Assembly (NCBI RefSeq): GCF_024189295.1
Contig: NZ_JAIZEN010000013.1
Location: 42,040-106,039 of the forward strand
DNA length: 64,000 nt
Direction: 5' to 3'
Source: Halobacillus sp. A1
GTDB taxonomy: Bacteria; Bacillota; Bacilli; Bacillales; Halobacillaceae
Below, piece by piece: positions 41,319-49,682 of the stretch; the stretch's first letter is position 1, and every line of letters starts with the position of its first letter. Below the pieces are notes generated by a model. That model was not told the DNA's origin, did not search any database, and worked only from the letters and a program-made list of their open reading frames with translations. A program made the translations under genes and the position numbers.

Positions 41319-42033
41319 TTTGAGTCAGCTCCAGAAATACTTTTTCCAGGTTGTCATCTTCTTGAAACTGTTGTTTCATTTCACTCATGTTCCCAAGAAA
41401 TTCAATGTGCCCATTATTGATAATGGCAACCTCGTCACAGAGCTGTTCGACCACTTCCAAGACGTGGGTTGAGAAAAAAACTATATTTCCTTTGTTCGCG
41501 TGTTCTCTCATCATTTCTTTTAACGTATAGGATGATTTAGGATCCAAACCAGTTAGGGGCTCGTCTAAAATCCACACTTCAGGCTCGTGCAGCAAAACTC
41601 CTGAGATTACTATTTTTTGTCTCATACCATGAGAGTAGGTTAATATATGATCGTTCAATGACTCGTATATGCCGAAGCTTTTCGCGTAATACTCAATTCT
41701 TTTTTTTCTGATGTCTGTCGGTACGTCATACACATCAGCAATGAAGTTCAAGTATTCTATTCCTTTTAACCTTAAAAAGACATCAGATCGATCCGGAACA
41801 TATCCTATGCGTTTCTTTGCTTCAAGCGGGTGCTCAGTGATATCAAATCCGTTGATTGTGATCTTTCCTTGCTCGATAGGTAAAATGCCGGTAATCATTT
41901 TAATGGTTGTCGATTTTCCAGCTCCATTTGGACCTAGAAACCCAAAGATTTTTCCATCTTCAACGGTTAGAGAAAGATTTTTAACTGCTGTTTTACCAGA
42001 GAATTCTTTTGTAACTTGTTGAATGTCTATCAA
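41311..42033 (-). CDS. ABC transporter ATP-binding protein, partner of the downstream permease
   Basis: 240 residues. Walker A GPNGAGKST, Q-loop region GYVPDRSDVF, a weak signature YSHGMRQKIVIS (SHGMRQK in place of LSGGQ), Walker B WILDEPLTG and the His switch FFSTHVLE. The YSHGMRQK form is common in EcsA/ABC-2-type exporters. The TTG start at 42033 has GGAGG eight bases upstream. Confidence 0.92.
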   Translation of the reverse strand: MIDIQQVTKEFSGKTAVKNLSLTVEDGKIFGFLGPNGAGKSTTIKMITGILPIEQGKITINGFDITEHPLEAKKRIGYVPDRSDVFLRLKGIEYLNFIADVYDVPTDIRKKRIEYYAKSFGIYESLNDHILTYSHGMRQKIVISGVLLHEPEVWILDEPLTGLDPKSSYTLKEMMREHANKGNIVFFSTHVLEVVEQLCDEVAIINNGHIEFLGNMSEMKQQFQEDDNLEKVFLELTQNE

Positions 42034-42090
42034 ATGAAGGCCTCCTTTCTACTTGCACGTATTATTTACGGTTGAATTGGACGTTTAGTT

Positions 42091-42597
42091 TCATGGGGAT
42101 AGGAATAATGTCATCCAATGTTCATCTAAGTAGCCATTCTGAACCTTGATTGCGCGATGTTCAGTGCCATACACCGTGAAATCCAAACTCTCATACAATC
42201 TAATGGCGGGTTTATTTTCAGTGACTACGGCAAGCTGAAGCACTTCGATAGAGGAAGTCAGGGCGTGCTCGATGATTGTTTGGATGAGCTGTTTAGCTAT
42301 CCCTTCTCTTCTATGTGAAGATGTAACATACAATCCTACTATGGATCCTTTATGTAAAAACTTCGGATGGCTTTGCTGAACAAGTGTAACGATTCCTATT
42401 AGTTGATCTCCATCAAACGCCCCAAAAGTCGCCGATTCACTTGAGTCGAGTCGTTCAGCTGTGGAATTCAGCGGGTCTGGGCGCTGCTTTTCCTGCTCAT
42501 ATGTTGTAATAAAGGCCTCCGGATTAGTAAGTAGAGCCTCTAGCCTAAGCTCACGGTAAGCTTTTGCATACTCACCTGTTAATTGTATAATCTCCAT
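42091..42597 (-). CDS. GNAT family N-acetyltransferase
   Basis: 168 residues. Acetyl-CoA loop VTSSHRREGIAKQLIQTII (motif A, R-x-x-G-x-A) and C-terminal NKPAIRLYESLDFTVYG. ATG 42597 is preferred over GTG 42600, with GGAGGA six bases upstream. Substrate unknown. Confidence 0.85.
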   Translation of the reverse strand: MEIIQLTGEYAKAYRELRLEALLTNPEAFITTYEQEKQRPDPLNSTAERLDSSESATFGAFDGDQLIGIVTLVQQSHPKFLHKGSIVGLYVTSSHRREGIAKQLIQTIIEHALTSSIEVLQLAVVTENKPAIRLYESLDFTVYGTEHRAIKVQNGYLDEHWMTLFLSP

Positions 42598-42690
42598 CAC
42601 AATTCCTCCTTCTGATTGTACTAAGGTTAGCGAATCAGTATGATAAAGTAAAGGAAGATGGCAAATTCAGAGAAAATAGGTGACTTTCAT

Positions 42691-43242
42691 ATGACTGAAA
42701 AAGAAAAAATGTTAGCAGGCCAACTGTATAAAGCGTGGGATGAAGAATTAGTGCATGAGCGGATGAGGGCGAGCCAGCTTTTGTACAATTTTAACCAATC
42801 CAAAGTTACCGAAGAACATTACCGCGCGCAAATTTTGCAAGAGCTGCTGGGATATTCAGGAGAGGGAACTTACATTGAGCCTTCTTTTCAATGTGATTAT
42901 GGATATAATATCAAAGTGGGCGATGGCTTTTTTGCAAATTACAATTGTGTTCTTTTGGATGTTTGTCCGATAACAATAGGTGATCGTGTGCTGTTCGGTC
43001 CTAATGTACAAGTCTATACAGCTACACATCCTTTGAATAAAAAAGAACGGGCAAATGGTTTAGAATCGGGCAGGCCGATTACAATAGGTGATGATGTGTG
43101 GGTGGGAGGAAGTGCGGTCATAAACCCCGGTGTCTCTATTGGGGAGGGCGCGGTGATTGGTGCTGGAGCTGTTGTGACAAGAGATGTTCCGCCTGATGTA
43201 TTTGTTGGAGGAAACCCAGCTAAAATAATTAAAGAAATATAA
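42691..43242 (+). CDS. maa: Maltose O-acetyltransferase family (hexapeptide repeat)
   Basis: 183 residues, the standard length. The N-terminal [20 protein letters not shown] is the Maa cap domain, YNFNQS follows, then left-handed beta-helix hexapeptides ([18 protein letters not shown]-like [13 protein letters not shown], catalytic His in YTATHPL). It acetylates sugars using acetyl-CoA. ATG 42691 is chosen: TAGGTGA lies five bases upstream and matches the family start. An ATG at 42658 is too close to its own purine run. Confidence 0.88.
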   Translation: MTEKEKMLAGQLYKAWDEELVHERMRASQLLYNFNQSKVTEEHYRAQILQELLGYSGEGTYIEPSFQCDYGYNIKVGDGFFANYNCVLLDVCPITIGDRVLFGPNVQVYTATHPLNKKERANGLESGRPITIGDDVWVGGSAVINPGVSIGEGAVIGAGAVVTRDVPPDVFVGGNPAKIIKEI

Positions 43243-43328
43243 GGTGGCAGGGTGGTCGCAAGCGTGTTTTTTCGATATGATACTAGGTGGCTTAAACTTA
43301 TTTGTAAGGAACAAGGGGGTTCGGCATT

Positions 43329-44084
43329 ATGATCAAAAGAAAAAGTAAAAGGGAAATTGAACTCATGCATGAAGCAGGTAAACTGCTGGCTAATGTTCAT
43401 AAAGAATTAAGAAAAATGATAAAACCAGGGGTAACCACTATGGAAGTTGAAAGGTTTGTTGAAAACTATTTAGCTGAACATGGGGCGACAGGAGAACAAA
43501 AAGGTTATCAAGGCTACGAATTCACTACATGTGCTTCAATAAATGATGAGATTTGTCATGGTTTTCCTAGAGATGAAAAGTTGAAGCAAGGGGATATCGT
43601 CACGATCGACATGGTTGTCAATCTAAACGGAGCGCTTGCTGATTCAGCTTGGACTCACCCGGTTGGTGAGATAAGCGAGGAAGCTGAACAATTATTAGAG
43701 GTAACTAAAACGTCCCTTTATAAGGCGATTGAACAAGCAAAGGTCGGTAATCGTATTGGAGATCTTGGGCATGCCATCCAATCCTACGCAGAGGGTAAAG
43801 GATATTCTGTAGTTCGTGACTTTACAGGACATGGCATAGGAGAAAGCATTCACGAAGATCCATATATTCCTCATTTTGGAGCGGCTGGCAAAGGAGCTCG
43901 TTTAAAAGAAGGTATGGTTATAACTATAGAACCTATGATCAATATTGGTACGTATGCCAATAAAATGGATGAAAACAACTGGACAGCACGAACACTTGAC
44001 GGCACCTTATCTGCTCAATATGAGCATACGGTCGCTATAACTAAAGACGGACCATTGATATTAACAGAGCAGGATACAGAATAA
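43329..44084 (+). CDS. map: Methionine aminopeptidase, type I
   Basis: 251 residues, like the second MAP of B. subtilis (YflG). Metal ligands: Asp in VTIDMVVNLNG and LADSAWT, His in GHGIGESIHEDP, Glu in ITIEPMIN, Glu in QYEHTVAIT; the substrate-pocket His is in CHGFPRD. It removes the initiator methionine from new proteins. This gene stands outside the ribosomal cluster, so a housekeeping copy probably exists elsewhere. GGGGG precedes the ATG. Confidence 0.93.
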   Translation: MIKRKSKREIELMHEAGKLLANVHKELRKMIKPGVTTMEVERFVENYLAEHGATGEQKGYQGYEFTTCASINDEICHGFPRDEKLKQGDIVTIDMVVNLNGALADSAWTHPVGEISEEAEQLLEVTKTSLYKAIEQAKVGNRIGDLGHAIQSYAEGKGYSVVRDFTGHGIGESIHEDPYIPHFGAAGKGARLKEGMVITIEPMINIGTYANKMDENNWTARTLDGTLSAQYEHTVAITKDGPLILTEQDTE

Positions 44085-44091
44085 AACAAAG

Positions 44092-44122
44092 AAAAAAGCT
44101 CCCATTAAGGGAGCTTTTTTTA
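44092..44122. terminator. Bidirectional terminator between map and the first csp gene
   Basis: AAAAAAGCTCCC (44092-44103) pairs with GGGAGCTTTTTT (44109-44120) around a 5-base loop. Confidence 0.85.
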
Positions 44123-44124
44123 TA

Positions 44125-44325
44125 TTATGCTTTTTGAACGTTAGCAGCTTGAGGTCCGCGTTGACCTTCTTGGATTTCGAAGTTAACAACTTGTCCTTCT
44201 TCAAGAGATTTGAAACCTTCTTCTTGAATTGCAGAGAAGTGAACGAATACGTCGTCTTGACCTTCAACTTCGATGAATCCGAAACCTTTTTCTGCGTTAA
44301 ACCATTTAACTGTACCTTCTACCAT
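44125..44325 (-). CDS. Cold-shock protein, CspA family (copy 1)
   Basis: 66 residues, one OB fold. RNP1 KGFGFIEV and RNP2 VFVHFSAI are intact. Csp proteins bind single-stranded RNA/DNA and melt structures in the cold. ATG 44325 has AGGAGGTA eight bases upstream. The protein differs from copy 2 only near both ends (V2/I2, VQKA/VTKA). It shares a conserved 5' leader with copy 2. Confidence 0.95.
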   Translation of the reverse strand: MVEGTVKWFNAEKGFGFIEVEGQDDVFVHFSAIQEEGFKSLEEGQVVNFEIQEGQRGPQAANVQKA

Positions 44326-44332
44326 GTAGAAT

Positions 44333-44378
44333 ACCTCCTGCGTGGATCTAAATCCACATTGTATTACTATTCTTGCTC
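44333..44378 (-). promoter_or_regulatory. Conserved csp leader with hairpin (copy 1)
   Basis: About 46 bases identical to 44781-44826. The small hairpin GTGGAT/ATCCAC (44342-44347 with 44352-44357) sits directly upstream of the ribosome site. The identity beyond the coding region suggests selection or a recent duplication. Confidence 0.6.
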
Positions 44379-44531
44379 TTCACAATCAAGACGAAAATTA
44401 CTTTGAAGCAACTTCTTTCTTTGATTCGTATCCGAACAACAATAACTAAGTTTAGTATAACAAATTCCCAAAACAAATGAAACCGTTTAGCGAAAAATTC
44501 TTATAAATATTCAAGTATATTCAATACTTAA

Positions 44532-44560
44532 AATCAAAAAGACTCCCATAGAGGGAGTCT
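44532..44560 (-). terminator. Terminator of csp copy 2
   Basis: Minus strand: AGACTCCC pairs with GGGAGTCT, followed by TTTTTGATTTT. Confidence 0.8.
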
Positions 44561-44572
44561 GATAAAGCATAC

Positions 44573-44773
44573 TTACGCTTTTGTAACGTTAGCAGCTTGT
44601 GGTCCACGTTGACCTTCTTGAATTTCGAAGTTAACAACTTGTCCTTCTTCAAGAGATTTGAAACCTTCTTCTTGGATAGCAGAGAAGTGAACGAATACGT
44701 CGTCTTGACCTTCTACCTCGATGAAACCGAAACCTTTTTCTGCATTAAACCATTTAACTGTACCTTCAATCAT
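44573..44773 (-). CDS. Cold-shock protein, CspA family (copy 2)
   Basis: 66 residues starting [20 protein letters not shown] 44773 has AGGAGGT seven bases upstream; the in-frame TTG 44779 lies one base from that site and was rejected. RNP1 and RNP2 are intact. Tandem paralogue of copy 1, transcribed separately since a terminator follows it. Confidence 0.95.
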   Translation of the reverse strand: MIEGTVKWFNAEKGFGFIEVEGQDDVFVHFSAIQEEGFKSLEEGQVVNFEIQEGQRGPQAANVTKA

Positions 44774-44780
44774 GTACAAT

Positions 44781-44826
44781 ACCTCCTGCGTGGATCTAAA
44801 TCCACATTGTATTACTATTCTTGCTC
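44781..44826 (-). promoter_or_regulatory. Conserved csp leader with hairpin (copy 2)
   Basis: Same block as 44333-44378, with the GTGGAT/ATCCAC hairpin at 44790-44805 next to the ribosome site. Confidence 0.6.
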
Positions 44827-44948
44827 ATCATATTCAATCAAGACGGAATCACTATTACGCTATCTTCTCTGTTATGAATCTTATCGAACAACAATAATTA
44901 ATTCAATTATAGCAGATAATATGAGAATTGCAAATGCCTATAGAAAAT

Positions 44949-45806
44949 TTATTCGTTCGATCGAATATATTTCGCTTCCTCCATCACCTGATAAAGAGTT
45001 TGTTCAACTATTTTTAGGATCTGCTCTTCCGGAATGGTTAGAAGACTAGCTAAACTGTGTCCTTTTTCCAACAAATGTTTGATGGTTCTCCACCCTACAA
45101 AGCTGGCTTCATTTGTGTACCCTGAAGCCCCCGTCCCTTTGGTAAATGAATAAACCGCTTTATAGTCGGACCGTCGCAGGTGGGGCAGAAGGTTCATCAT
45201 GATCCTTGTAGGTTCGCGGCTGCATTTACTTAACCATGGGTAAATATTCAAGCTAAGATAGTCTTTCGGTGTAACCCAATCTGCAGTGTGAAGAGCTAAC
45301 CCTTCTAAGTAAACAACGTGAGCGACATCATTAAGTGATCGAGGATTAAGCTTAGTTTGATTCAGGTAAACGGTTTTAGCCAATTCGTTAACTAAAAGGA
45401 TAGGCTTCCACTCGATTTCTATAGGAAAATATAATGTGTAAGCATCGTTGGATTCTTTTTCTATGAAAGGATCTGTTTCAAAATCTCCAATGAAGAAGAC
45501 TATAGAAAGCTGCATAGGTTCAAAAGCATTTAGACTTTCACGTATCAAAGAAATGTATTGAAAGATTTCTTCCTCATCCACCAGGAAACTTTCTATGGTT
45601 GGCAAGGCCCGCTCATACTTAGGGAATGCCTGTTCAAGCATTTCTCTGGCTAATTGTTCTTTCGGGTCTTCTTTCATGTAAGGGTTGAAACCATAGTGCT
45701 TTTTCCAGGCAGAGAAGCGATCATTTTCATTAAAAGAGTGCTGGGAAGCATGGTGATAAAAAGATAGGAACTCGTCTTTATAATGGGTTATCTTGATGGC
45801 GTCCAC
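44949..45806 (-). CDS. Peptidase-MA-like/DUF2268-like protein without a zinc motif (tentative)
   Basis: 285 residues, GTG start with AAGGAGGATAAAA upstream. The layout resembles DUF2268-type putative metalloproteases: a central ILLVNELAKTVYLNQ where HELxH is expected, followed about 25 residues later by VVYLEGLALHTADWV, like the EGLA block. The two zinc His residues are missing, so it is probably not a protease if this relation is right. It lies 16 bases after the alpha/beta hydrolase gene and is likely co-transcribed with it. Assignment is weak. Confidence 0.5.
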   Translation of the reverse strand: MDAIKITHYKDEFLSFYHHASQHSFNENDRFSAWKKHYGFNPYMKEDPKEQLAREMLEQAFPKYERALPTIESFLVDEEEIFQYISLIRESLNAFEPMQLSIVFFIGDFETDPFIEKESNDAYTLYFPIEIEWKPILLVNELAKTVYLNQTKLNPRSLNDVAHVVYLEGLALHTADWVTPKDYLSLNIYPWLSKCSREPTRIMMNLLPHLRRSDYKAVYSFTKGTGASGYTNEASFVGWRTIKHLLEKGHSLASLLTIPEEQILKIVEQTLYQVMEEAKYIRSNE

Positions 45807-45822
45807 TTTTATCCTCCTTCAT

Positions 45823-46647
45823 TCATTGACTAATGAATTCTAGTCGTTTATTCCAAACTTGGGCAGCGTTTTCGCCTATCCATATGAGATGGCTGTCTGA
45901 TTTCACCTCATAAATTTCACATGTAGGTACAGTGGATTGAAGCAGGATTGCGTTCGAGTAATCCACGCTTTTATCCTTTTGCGTATACATGCCGAGAACC
46001 GGAACAGTAATTTTACTTAGGTCGGAAACAGTGTGATCGATATCCATAACGAATCCTTTACCGGAGCGTGAAGTTTGCAGCATATCATAAATAAAACGAC
46101 GGTCATTAGGTGATAGTTTGTTCAAGTATTCATCTACAGGATCAGTAGTAAGTGAACTCATAATTTGCTTCATCGCCAGGTTAGGGGAGACTTTTAAAAG
46201 GGTGCGTACACCTTTCCATACAGCTTTTTCGCCTTTCCCGAACAACAGTCTTGCTTGTTTTTTTGTCTTCGCATTCCAAGGAGTCGTAAGTGCGGCTTCC
46301 ATTATGAGCTTCTCAACGCGATGAGGGTGGTTTACGGCTAATGAAATGCCTGTCGGTCCGGCTGCTGAAATGGCTATGACCGTCACTCGATCTATTTGAA
46401 GGTGATCTAAGATTTCAATAATAGTCTCAGCAAAAGCCCCTGGTGTCCGGCCTGTGGAAGTCTCCGTAAGATCGTATCCAGGGCGTGAAATCGTTAGAAG
46501 TGAATATCCTTCATAGATCAAACTGTTGTGTGACAAGTCAGTATCCCTGCTGGAATGTCCACCTTTTAATAAAAGGATAGCAGGTCCTATTCCTGCGTAG
46601 GAATACTCCACCAAACCTTTAGAAGTATCGTACAAAGTTGCTGTCAC
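45823..46647 (-). CDS. Alpha/beta hydrolase
   Basis: About 274 residues. LLLKGGHSSRD is the oxyanion strand, the nucleophile elbow is AISAAGPTG (Ser), the acid lies near LGMYTQKDKSVD and the His in SDSHLIW near the C-terminus, so the triad appears complete. GTG 46647 is preferred (AAAGGGTGA upstream); GTG 46656 in the same frame overlaps this site. Substrate unknown; first gene of a two-gene unit. Confidence 0.8.
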   Translation of the reverse strand: MTATLYDTSKGLVEYSYAGIGPAILLLKGGHSSRDTDLSHNSLIYEGYSLLTISRPGYDLTETSTGRTPGAFAETIIEILDHLQIDRVTVIAISAAGPTGISLAVNHPHRVEKLIMEAALTTPWNAKTKKQARLLFGKGEKAVWKGVRTLLKVSPNLAMKQIMSSLTTDPVDEYLNKLSPNDRRFIYDMLQTSRSGKGFVMDIDHTVSDLSKITVPVLGMYTQKDKSVDYSNAILLQSTVPTCEIYEVKSDSHLIWIGENAAQVWNKRLEFISQ

Positions 46648-46742
46648 ACTGTTCACCCTTTCTATCTTTTTCCTTATTCTAAATATAAGCTATAATGGTT
46701 GAAAATGAAACATCAGAGGATTCTGAAAAATGAGGTGTTCCT

Positions 46743-47516
46743 ATTCGAATTGTGTCGATTTGCCCAAGCAATACTGAAATTGTAGCGTATCTGGAACAAA
46801 CAGAGTTGTTGATTGGTGTCGACAATTATTCTGATTTTCCTGAAGAGGTGAAAAAGCTCCCTAAGCTGGGGCCTGATTTATCCATTGATATAGAGAGGAT
46901 TGTCTCGTTACAGCCTGATCTTGTGCTGGCGTCATTGAGTGTCCCAGGGATGGAAAAGAATATAGAAGGTTTAGAGGCTCATAACCTTCCCTACATCATA
47001 CTCAACCCTAATTCCCTAGGAGAAATTGCTGAAGATATAGCCAGAGTAGGGGAAGCCATAGGAGAAAAGAAACTGGGGATAGAAAAATCTGAACAATTCA
47101 GGCGTGCAATTGAGGCGTATCGTGAGAAAGCTTTAGATAAAGAAGAAAGACCTTCCCTTTACTGGGAATGGTGGCCGAAGCCTATATTTACTCCGGGACG
47201 GGCAAACTGGCTTTCAGAAATAAGTGAGCTGGCTGGTGCATACAACATTTTTCGAACAGAAAAAGAAGCAAATGTGAAAACAGATTGGGATGAAGTTAAG
47301 AAGAGGAACCCAGAACATATTTGCATGGTTTGGGTAGGAGTGAAGGAAGAGAAGATGAATCCTGAACTCATAAAAAAACGTCCGGGCTGGAGCAATATGA
47401 CTGCTGTTAAGAATGAACATATTCACGTATTAGAAGAGTCTTTATATTGCCGGCCAAGCCCTCGCTTATTAGAAGGCTTAAGCAAACTAACTGAAATTCT
47501 TGATGAGCTCCAATAA
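46743..47516 (+). CDS. Cobalamin/iron-type periplasmic-binding-fold protein, no signal peptide; probable ATT start
   Basis: About 257 residues, BtuF-like class III binding fold: SICPSNTEIVAYL, GVDNYSDFPEEVKKLPKLG, SLQPDLVLAS and ERPSLYWEWWPKP. No signal peptide or lipobox, so it is cytoplasmic or uses another route. Family members usually begin M-[RK]-I-V-S-ICPSNTE. Here the codons are ATT CGA ATT GTG TCG, with GAGGTG five bases before the ATT (46743). The GTG at 46752 lies 14 bases from that site and would cut off the first strand. A rare ATT start is therefore likely. No BtuCD genes are adjacent. Confidence 0.75.
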   Translation: MRIVSICPSNTEIVAYLEQTELLIGVDNYSDFPEEVKKLPKLGPDLSIDIERIVSLQPDLVLASLSVPGMEKNIEGLEAHNLPYIILNPNSLGEIAEDIARVGEAIGEKKLGIEKSEQFRRAIEAYREKALDKEERPSLYWEWWPKPIFTPGRANWLSEISELAGAYNIFRTEKEANVKTDWDEVKKRNPEHICMVWVGVKEEKMNPELIKKRPGWSNMTAVKNEHIHVLEESLYCRPSPRLLEGLSKLTEILDELQ

Positions 47517-47540
47517 AAAAAGGCCGTGCGTCGGCCTTTA
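47514..47540 (-). terminator. Terminator of the MBL-fold gene, shared with the convergent binding-protein gene
   Basis: AAAGGCCG (47519-47526) pairs with CGGCCTTT (47532-47539); on the minus strand a seven-T run follows. The MBL stop codon lies inside the stem. Confidence 0.75.
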
Positions 47541-48371
47541 GTGTAATTTACTTTGGTGTTTGGGGATAGCTAGCTCTTTAAAATTCAATGCAAGTTCTAA
47601 GAGTTGCTCTTGAAATAATTCCCCTTCCATAGGAAGTCCGTGCCCGGTTAAAGCCGTCCTGGGGTTAAGAGCGGCTAGCTTCTTGACAGATTTTTCTGCC
47701 TCAATCCAATTAGGTGTGAAATAAGCAGGAGGACCGTGAACATGCTGGTGTTGAATAAATACGGCCATACTTGATTCTTGTTTTACGGTAATAAAAGCGT
47801 CTCCAGATAATAAGGTCCCATCCATATTTCGGAAGAAGGAAACATGTCCTGGAGTGTGTCCTGGAGTATGGATTGCCCTCCAGTGTTTTAGGTGGGGGAC
47901 GGTTCCATCGTCAGGCAGAGGATGTACCCAATTGGACAGATCTACAGGTTTTGTAGGGTAAAAAGGGGAAAGAATAGACATCAATCCGCCGCCTACTGTC
48001 GAATCTCCAACTGGATATGACCTTTTACCTGTGAGGTAATCCATTTCAAAGGGGTGGGCATAAATACGTACATCGTAATGCTGAGCAAGTTTTTTAGCTG
48101 ACCCGACATGATCGAAGTGGCCATGCGTAAGTAAAATAGCTTTCGGGGCAATGTTTCCAAACCTTTTTTCTGCCGCTTCAATAATTCTTTTTGCGTAATG
48201 ACCTATCCCACAATCCACCAGCACCCAGTCCTCTGTTCCTGGTTCACCGATGAAGGCCACGTTCACCATCAAAGTTCGGTAATAAGCTACATCAGCTAAA
48301 ATTTCTTCAGCGACCGCGTGTTCCATATCGACCATTTCATCTTTTACCTCTTCAAATGGTTCTTGATTCAT
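47538..48371 (-). CDS. MBL-fold metallo-hydrolase
   Basis: 277 residues. Zinc motif THGHFDHVGS, then HTPGHTPGHVSF (His), LLSGDAFI (Asp) and TGHGLPM (His) complete the two-metal site of the glyoxalase-II/lactonase type. Substrate unknown. ATG 48371 is preferred with AAAGGAG 11 bases upstream; GTG 48383 overlaps that site. Confidence 0.9.
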   Translation of the reverse strand: MNQEPFEEVKDEMVDMEHAVAEEILADVAYYRTLMVNVAFIGEPGTEDWVLVDCGIGHYAKRIIEAAEKRFGNIAPKAILLTHGHFDHVGSAKKLAQHYDVRIYAHPFEMDYLTGKRSYPVGDSTVGGGLMSILSPFYPTKPVDLSNWVHPLPDDGTVPHLKHWRAIHTPGHTPGHVSFFRNMDGTLLSGDAFITVKQESSMAVFIQHQHVHGPPAYFTPNWIEAEKSVKKLAALNPRTALTGHGLPMEGELFQEQLLELALNFKELAIPKHQSKLH

Positions 48372-48478
48372 AGATCCGCACACTCCTTTATGTGGTAATA
48401 AATATATAAATAGTGTGAGTGCAGGAGGAGTGTTCTATTCGTGATCGTCAAAATAAAGTCCGGAAAAGAGTGTTTGAA

Positions 48479-49003
48479 ATGAAGGTTAGAGAAGCAGTAG
48501 CAGGGGATGCCGAAGCCATAGCAAAAGTAAGTGTAGATTGCTGGAAAACAACGTATAAAGGTATTGTACCAACGACCTACCTGAAAAATATGTCATATGC
48601 AAAAAGATATAAAAAATGGAAAAAGCAAATTTTAATAGAAGATGTGCAAACTTATGTGGGACAAAAAGAGAATGGAGAGGTAGTAGGTTTTTGTGATGGA
48701 GGTCCTGTAAGGAAGGAAAACTTGCACGAGACTTTTGAATTGTATGCCATTTACATTTTAGAAAAGGCACAAGGTCAAGGTATAGGGAAATCCTTACTCT
48801 ATCAGTTGGTATCGGATATGACCGACAGGGGTTATAAACATATGATTGTATGGGTTCTTGAGAAAAATGACTACCGCAGGTTTTATGAAAAGCTGAAAGG
48901 ACGGTTATATGGCAAGGATGAAATCACTTTAGAGGGAGAAAGGCTTCCTATGGTCGCTTACACGTTCTCGGATTTATCTGCTTTGAGAAAGAATTTATTA
49001 TAG
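48479..49003 (+). CDS. GNAT family N-acetyltransferase
   Basis: 174 residues starting MKVREAVAGDAEAIAKVSV, the usual GNAT beginning. ELYAIYILEKAQGQGIGKSL is the acetyl-CoA motif, and WVLEKNDYRRFYEKLKGRLYG is motif B. Similar in layout to the GNAT gene at 53081. The ribosome site is poor (GGAAAAGAG), and an in-frame start further upstream at 48419 is possible. Confidence 0.85.
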   Translation: MKVREAVAGDAEAIAKVSVDCWKTTYKGIVPTTYLKNMSYAKRYKKWKKQILIEDVQTYVGQKENGEVVGFCDGGPVRKENLHETFELYAIYILEKAQGQGIGKSLLYQLVSDMTDRGYKHMIVWVLEKNDYRRFYEKLKGRLYGKDEITLEGERLPMVAYTFSDLSALRKNLL

Positions 49004-49175
49004 GGCAGGGATAGCCACCTGCCTTCATTGTTGTGTTTTTTCATAATAGAATGATTGGATACTACATTAAAAGACCTATGTTTAAGGTGGTTGTCGATAT
49101 TGATATAAGTGAGTTATTCAACAATATGGCAGGGTAGTGGAAGACTTGATTTCGAGACATTGGGTGAGCGGATCA

Positions 49176-49295
49176 GGGCGGCGGGGAATGGCTCGCTTTC
49201 CGTGGGAGCGCGGTGAGCTTCCTCGGACGTTTCGTCCTGCGGGATCTCACCAAGCACTCTCTTCCCACAGGAGTCTTCACCATTCCCCGCCGCCC
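49176..49295. repeat. Hairpin repeat, copy G (forward core)
   Basis: The stem GGGCGGCGGGGAATGG (49176-49191) pairs perfectly with 49280-49295; same stem as copy B. Confidence 0.85.
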
Positions 49296-49468
49296 TTACT
49301 AAAGATGTGCTTCTCGAAATCTTAAACTTCAGTTTAGTTATAAAACCTGCCCGTTAAGGTAGTTCAAAACATCTTTACATACCACAGTCTCGCAAGTTTT
49401 CACTCAAAAGCAGTTATTTTTTAAGTGAACCACTGCATTAGATGTTTCTGTTACCCTCACAAAAGCAA

Positions 49469-49588
49469 GAAGGTCCTGGAAATTGCGAGACTCCTATGGG
49501 AGAACAGTACATGGTGAGATCCCGGAGGGCGTTAGCCCGAGGAAGCTCACCGTACGCCCATGGAAAGCGAGTCATTTCCAGGACCTTC
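49469..49588. repeat. Hairpin repeat, copy H (reverse core)
   Basis: The stem GAAGGTCCTGGAAAT (49469-49483) pairs perfectly with 49574-49588. This stem sequence is unlike all other copies, yet the core is conserved. Confidence 0.85.
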
Positions 49589-49682
49589 AAGCACTATTAT
49601 TAGTCACGGAAACCGTACCGAAACTGAGTCTTCAACATAAGGGAGTCTAATGAATATCAACTTGGAAATTTATCAGTTCCTT

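Larger units (their letters stand above)
49082..49670. repeat. Composite repeat element 4
   Basis: The left end is the long type (GGTGGTTGTCGATATTG, CAACAATATGGCAGGGTAG, AGTGGAAGACTTGATTTCG). The right end is the short type (GAAACTGAGTCTTCAAC, then AATGAATATCAAC). Hairpin G is forward and hairpin H reverse. Bases 49083-49322 are a near-identical inverted copy of 6240-6480, and the middle matches element 1. No credible coding sequence. Confidence 0.8.
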
